A stretch of DNA of 64,000 nucleotides from Pinirhizobacter sp036499745 (GTDB lineage: Bacteria; Pseudomonadota; Gammaproteobacteria; Xanthomonadales; Rhodanobacteraceae). The notes below the pieces were generated by a model. The model was not told where the DNA came from. It ran no database searches and worked only from the letters and a program-made list of their open reading frames with translations. The translations under genes were made by a program, and so were the position numbers. Below are positions 60,930 to 64,000 of the stretch, piece after piece (positions within the stretch are counted from its first letter, which is position 1; every line of letters begins with the position of its first letter). The DNA lies in assembly GCF_036499745.1 (NCBI RefSeq), contig NZ_DASYDG010000015.1, positions 62,001-126,000 of the forward strand. Reading direction: 5' to 3'.

Positions 60930-61696
60930 GCCAGTTCCACGCTCCCTACCGCTTTTGCCACGGCGGCCATCCCCGCGGCCTTGCCGGCCCGGCGGTTGGT
61001 TACCAGCACGTCGATATCCTTGGGCATGCAGTAGCCGATGCGGCTGCGCACGCCGATCTTGGCGTAATCGGCTGCTATCAATACCTGCTTTGCGTGGGTG
61101 GCCATGGCGCGGGCGACTTCCGCTTCCTCACCGAGGAAACTGGTAGCCCCGGTGGTGGCATCCACGCCCACGGGCGACAGGATGGCCAGGTCTGGCTGGA
61201 AGCGTGATATCTCGGCGACACACGCCGCCCCATAGGTATGGCCTACCGCGGCGCCGAATTCACCGCCGAGCAGGTGCACGCGATTGCGGCCCGGGGCATC
61301 GCCGGAACCTGCCAGGCGCCGCGCCGCATCCACGGAGTTGGTGATCACGGTCAGTCCCATGTGTGCGGACAAGGCCTCGGCGATCAACGAGGTAGTACTG
61401 CCGGCGTCCATGAAGAGGGTCTGGCCATGTTCGACCAGGGTGGCCACCCTGCGCGCGATGGCGCGCTTCTCGCGCACGCGGGTTTCCGCGCGCACATCGA
61501 TCGGCGGCTCGCCGTCTTCCACCAGTACCGCGCCACCGTGCACGCGGCGGATGTCACCCAACGCTTCCAGTTCCACCAGGTCACGGCGTACGGTTTCGCG
61601 CGATACGTCCAGTTCCGCCACGATGCGTTCCACCGAAACATGCCCGTTTACCTTCAGCATGCCGCGGATCAGGCGGTAGCGATCTTCATGCCACAT
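60926..61696 (-). CDS. DeoR/GlpR family transcriptional regulator
   Basis: 256 residues. N-terminal DeoR helix-turn-helix (RLIRGMLKVNGHVSVERIV, then ELDVSRETVRRDLVELEALG) and sugar-isomerase-like sensor domain with LFMDAGSTTSLIAEAL and ILSPVGVDATTGATSF. Embedded between the transporter permease gene (11-bp overlap) and eutB (4-bp overlap), so it presumably regulates the operon, perhaps responding to a phosphorylated or small catabolite. Confidence 0.94.
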   Translation of the reverse strand: MWHEDRYRLIRGMLKVNGHVSVERIVAELDVSRETVRRDLVELEALGDIRRVHGGAVLVEDGEPPIDVRAETRVREKRAIARRVATLVEHGQTLFMDAGSTTSLIAEALSAHMGLTVITNSVDAARRLAGSGDAPGRNRVHLLGGEFGAAVGHTYGAACVAEISRFQPDLAILSPVGVDATTGATSFLGEEAEVARAMATHAKQVLIAADYAKIGVRSRIGYCMPKDIDVLVTNRRAGKAAGMAAVAKAVGSVELA

Positions 61697-63365
61697 GTCG
61701 ACTCCTTTTGACCATCATCGAGGCGCGTGCCGCGGCCAGGCGCATCGCCGCCACCGCCAGGCCCGTCACTACCATCACACAGGTGGCGTACGCCGCCGCC
61801 TGTGACACCGAACCATTCATGTCCAGCTGCATTACTGCCACCGCCGCCAGATTCAGCGCAGGCGTCACCAGGAATACCACGCCCGACAAAGTCACCATCG
61901 AGCGCATGAAAAGAAAAAAGAACACCGATGCCAAAGTGGGGGCCGCGTATGGCAACACCACCTCGCCAATACGTCGGACGGTACCGGCGCCAAGGCAATC
62001 CACGGCTTCCTCCAGAGCTGCTGGTACGTTACGCAGCCCCGACACCATCGCAAGATACCCTTGCGCGTGGTAGTGATAAAAATTGCACGCCACAAGAATG
62101 GCTATCGATCCGTACAGCCAGCCGGACAACGGCCCGTCGTTGAAGGCCACCAGATAGCCGATGCCCAGTACCAGCCCCGGCACCGCCGCCGGCAGCAGGG
62201 CCAGGAAGCTGCATGCCGCCGCAAGCGATCCGCGCATGCGCCGCTGGGCCAGGGCCAGGCTGAACAACAACGCCGTGCCCACGAATGCCGCCAGCAGGGA
62301 AACTTCAAGCGAGGTCACGATCGGCGCGAAGCCGTCGGCGAGGTTCACATGGTAGTTGGCCAGGGTCATCCCGAGTTTGTACGGCCAAAGACGGGCGAAG
62401 CTTGCGTAGACCACGATGGCGGTCGTGGCAAGGATGGGCAGCAGAGCGGCGAACGCCATCAGGCCCAACGCGGTGTCGCGGGCAAGATTCCGGGGTGGCT
62501 GCACCACCATCGCTCCATCGGCAGTGCGCACTCTACGCCGCGCGACCACGCGTTCAACGGCAATCGACAGCACCGCCGGCAACAGCAATACCGTGCCGAT
62601 CGCCGCGCCCATGCCGAAGTCCAGCTGTCCGGCCACCTCGGCATAGATTTCCGTGGCCAGTACCCGGTAGCGCCCACCGATGACGATGGCATTGCCGAAG
62701 TCGGTCACGGTAACCGTGAAAACCACGAAGGCCGCGGCCACCAGCGCATAACGGCACTGCGGCAGGGTGATGTCCAGGAACTGGCGCCAGCGTGAAGCGC
62801 CCAGTACCTCGGCGCCGTCGTAGTAGCGGCGGTCGGTGCGCTCCAGGCTCGAGGACACGATCAGCACCACCTGGGGCAGGCCATAGCAGGCGTTGGCAAA
62901 GACCAGCCCCCAGAAACCGTAAAGATCGATATTCCAGCCGGTAAGCTGGTGTACCAACCCCGCGCGGCCCAGCAGGAAAATGATACCCAGTGCCTGCACC
63001 AGCGACGGCGAGAGGATCGGCAGCAGCAGGACAAAGCGCATGGCGGCCTTGCCCCGCAGGCGCGAACGGTGCAGCGCGAAGGCCACGACGAACCCCGCCG
63101 ACACACTGATGGCCGTCACCGTGACGCCCATGGCGAGGCTGTGCCAGCCTGCTTGCAGCACTCGCGGCGACGCCAGCAAGGTAGCGTAGCGGGCGAACGT
63201 CCACGCATGATCGTCACCGGTGAAACTGCGCAGCACGATCAACGCCAGCGGCCACGCAACGAATACCGCGAGCCCCAACACCGGTAGCGTGGCCAATGCG
63301 ATGAATACCGGCCGCCAGGCGCGCTCGCGCCGTACCGGTGCCAGCGACCAGGCAGCCGCGCTCAT
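61686..63365 (-). CDS. Fused ABC permease, 2-aminoethylphosphonate-type
   Basis: 559 residues, about 12 transmembrane helices, consisting of two fused MetI-type permease halves (about 20-280 and 310-550). EAA loops are visible as GASRWRQFLDITLPQ in the first half and CLGAGTVRRIGEVVLP in the second. This fused arrangement is that of putative 2-aminoethylphosphonate/iron-type importers. ATG 63365 overlaps the ATPase stop (ATGA). Because it is coupled to eutBC, ethanolamine or a close amino-alcohol is the more likely cargo here. Confidence 0.9.
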   Translation of the reverse strand: MSAAAWSLAPVRRERAWRPVFIALATLPVLGLAVFVAWPLALIVLRSFTGDDHAWTFARYATLLASPRVLQAGWHSLAMGVTVTAISVSAGFVVAFALHRSRLRGKAAMRFVLLLPILSPSLVQALGIIFLLGRAGLVHQLTGWNIDLYGFWGLVFANACYGLPQVVLIVSSSLERTDRRYYDGAEVLGASRWRQFLDITLPQCRYALVAAAFVVFTVTVTDFGNAIVIGGRYRVLATEIYAEVAGQLDFGMGAAIGTVLLLPAVLSIAVERVVARRRVRTADGAMVVQPPRNLARDTALGLMAFAALLPILATTAIVVYASFARLWPYKLGMTLANYHVNLADGFAPIVTSLEVSLLAAFVGTALLFSLALAQRRMRGSLAAACSFLALLPAAVPGLVLGIGYLVAFNDGPLSGWLYGSIAILVACNFYHYHAQGYLAMVSGLRNVPAALEEAVDCLGAGTVRRIGEVVLPYAAPTLASVFFFLFMRSMVTLSGVVFLVTPALNLAAVAVMQLDMNGSVSQAAAYATCVMVVTGLAVAAMRLAAARASMMVKRSRHVA

Positions 63366-64000
63366 GTGGTCACCCATGTGCAGTGCGAAGGATCCACCCA
63401 GACGCTCGCCATGTCGCCCGGCGCCGGTGTGCGTGAAGGATGCATGTCCACCAGCAGCAGCTTGCCGTGCCACTGCGCCGTGACCCGCGCCACGGAACCT
63501 AAAAACTGTATATCCACCACGCGTGCGTCGCCCGAGGGATCCACGTCCAGCCGAACGTCCTCGGGCCGCACGCAGGCCTCGAAGGCGTTCTCGGCGCCGC
63601 TTGGCCGGCCCTCGAGCAACGCAGGCGCGTATCCGCGCACGAAAGCGGTATCGAGCAGGGTGGACGCGCCGATGAAGCTGGCGACGAATCGCGTGCGCGG
63701 CCGGGCGTAGATCTCCCGCGGGGTACCGACTTGCTCGATGCGCCCCTCATTCATGCATGCCACGCGGTCGGCCAGCACCAGCGCCTCTTCCTGGTCATGG
63801 GTCACCATCAAGGTGGGGACGCGCAGACGCCGCTGCAACGCATGTACTTCGCCGCGCAACTGCACGCGCACGCGGGCATCGAGCGCCGAGAACGGTTCGT
63901 CCAGCAGCAATACCGACGGATTCACCGCCAGCGCGCGGGCCATGGCCACGCGCTGCTGCTGGCCACCGGATAACTGCCAGGGCAAACGGCCGGCATGGCC
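63362..64000 (-). CDS. ABC transporter ATP-binding protein (partial, cut by window end)
   Basis: The last 212 codons of an ATPase whose start lies beyond the window. Visible parts are the signature LSGGQQQRVAMARAL, Walker B VLLLDEPFSALDA, H-loop THDQEEAL and a C-terminal TOBE-like domain (RPEDVRLDVDPSG). The Walker A half is off the edge. Coupled to the fused permease. A substrate-binding protein gene is expected further upstream. Confidence 0.95.
   Translation of the reverse strand, partial: GHAGRLPWQLSGGQQQRVAMARALAVNPSVLLLDEPFSALDARVRVQLRGEVHALQRRLRVPTLMVTHDQEEALVLADRVACMNEGRIEQVGTPREIYARPRTRFVASFIGASTLLDTAFVRGYAPALLEGRPSGAENAFEACVRPEDVRLDVDPSGDARVVDIQFLGSVARVTAQWHGKLLLVDMHPSRTPAPGDMASVWVDPSHCTWVTT

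Overview
The window is high-GC, densely packed bacterial chromosome with no rRNA, tRNA, phage, IS or CRISPR signal. The gene content (M13 peptidases, large Oar-type TonB receptors, many secreted glycosidases, LemA/M48, Kir-type channel, sulfate CysTWA) points to a free-living or plant/soil-associated gammaproteobacterium of the Xanthomonadales, most likely Rhodanobacteraceae (Luteibacter/Dyella-like). That assignment is inference from gene style only.

Layout. 1-3.1 kb: secreted M13 metallopeptidase convergent with a LysR regulator. 3.2-8.8 kb: six-gene catabolic operon (ACAD10/11-type acyl-CoA dehydrogenase, APH-fold kinase, histidine phosphatase, two SDRs, a zinc-free MDR reductase), divergent from the LysR gene. 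8.8-11.6 kb: an irregular patch with an orphan promoter/operator in front of what looks like a truncated regulator, an alpha/beta hydrolase, a class II Fic protein behind an AT-rich repeat-laden promoter, and a VOC-fold gene with an apparent 3' frameshift. 11.7-17.9 kb: small unknowns, a P-loop kinase-like protein, an inward-rectifier K+ channel, a lipoprotein, a LemA-M48 pair, and a striking pair of long palindromes at 14.84-14.89 kb. 17.9-27.1 kb: carbohydrate block of a secreted (alpha/alpha)6 glycosidase, a beta-propeller/Y_Y_Y sensor diguanylate cyclase, and a GH78 rhamnosidase lipoprotein. 27.6-33.7 kb: stress/redox block with Ohr-like OsmC protein, two paralogous NmrA-like proteins, LysR, TMEM175-like channel, carboxymuconolactone decarboxylase-like protein, cupin and an ECF41 sigma factor. 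33.8-39.8 kb: unknown protein, methyltransferase, aldo/keto reductase with divergent LysR, ArsB/NhaD-type transporter, prolyl aminopeptidase. 39.8-45.4 kb: secreted glycosidase divergent from a TonB-dependent receptor. 45.4-51.0 kb: ArsR/SRPBCC pair, Pmp3, TraB/GumN, unknowns, anchored catalase-type peroxidase plus cytochrome b561, and an exported methyltransferase. 51.0-54.8 kb: sulfate ABC importer operon. 54.8-58.7 kb: GH92 and GH125 alpha-mannosidases, both with twin-arginine-like leaders. 58.8-64 kb (cut by the window edge): ABC ATPase, fused 2-aminoethylphosphonate-type permease, DeoR regulator, EutB and EutC, all translationally coupled.

How they work together. The glycosidases, TonB receptor and sensor cyclase suggest scavenging of plant or fungal polysaccharides. 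The mannosidase pair would trim alpha-mannan. The eut block looks like a stand-alone ethanolamine uptake and deamination unit without microcompartment genes. The acyl-CoA dehydrogenase/kinase operon resembles the 4-hydroxyacyl-CoA catabolic chemistry of the levulinate (lva) genes and of eukaryotic ACAD10/11. The ECF41 neighbourhood matches the known association of that sigma group with decarboxylase-like, oxidoreductase and epimerase genes. Start codons were chosen from Shine-Dalgarno spacing, leader peptides and operon overlaps, so several genes are shorter than the longest open frame.
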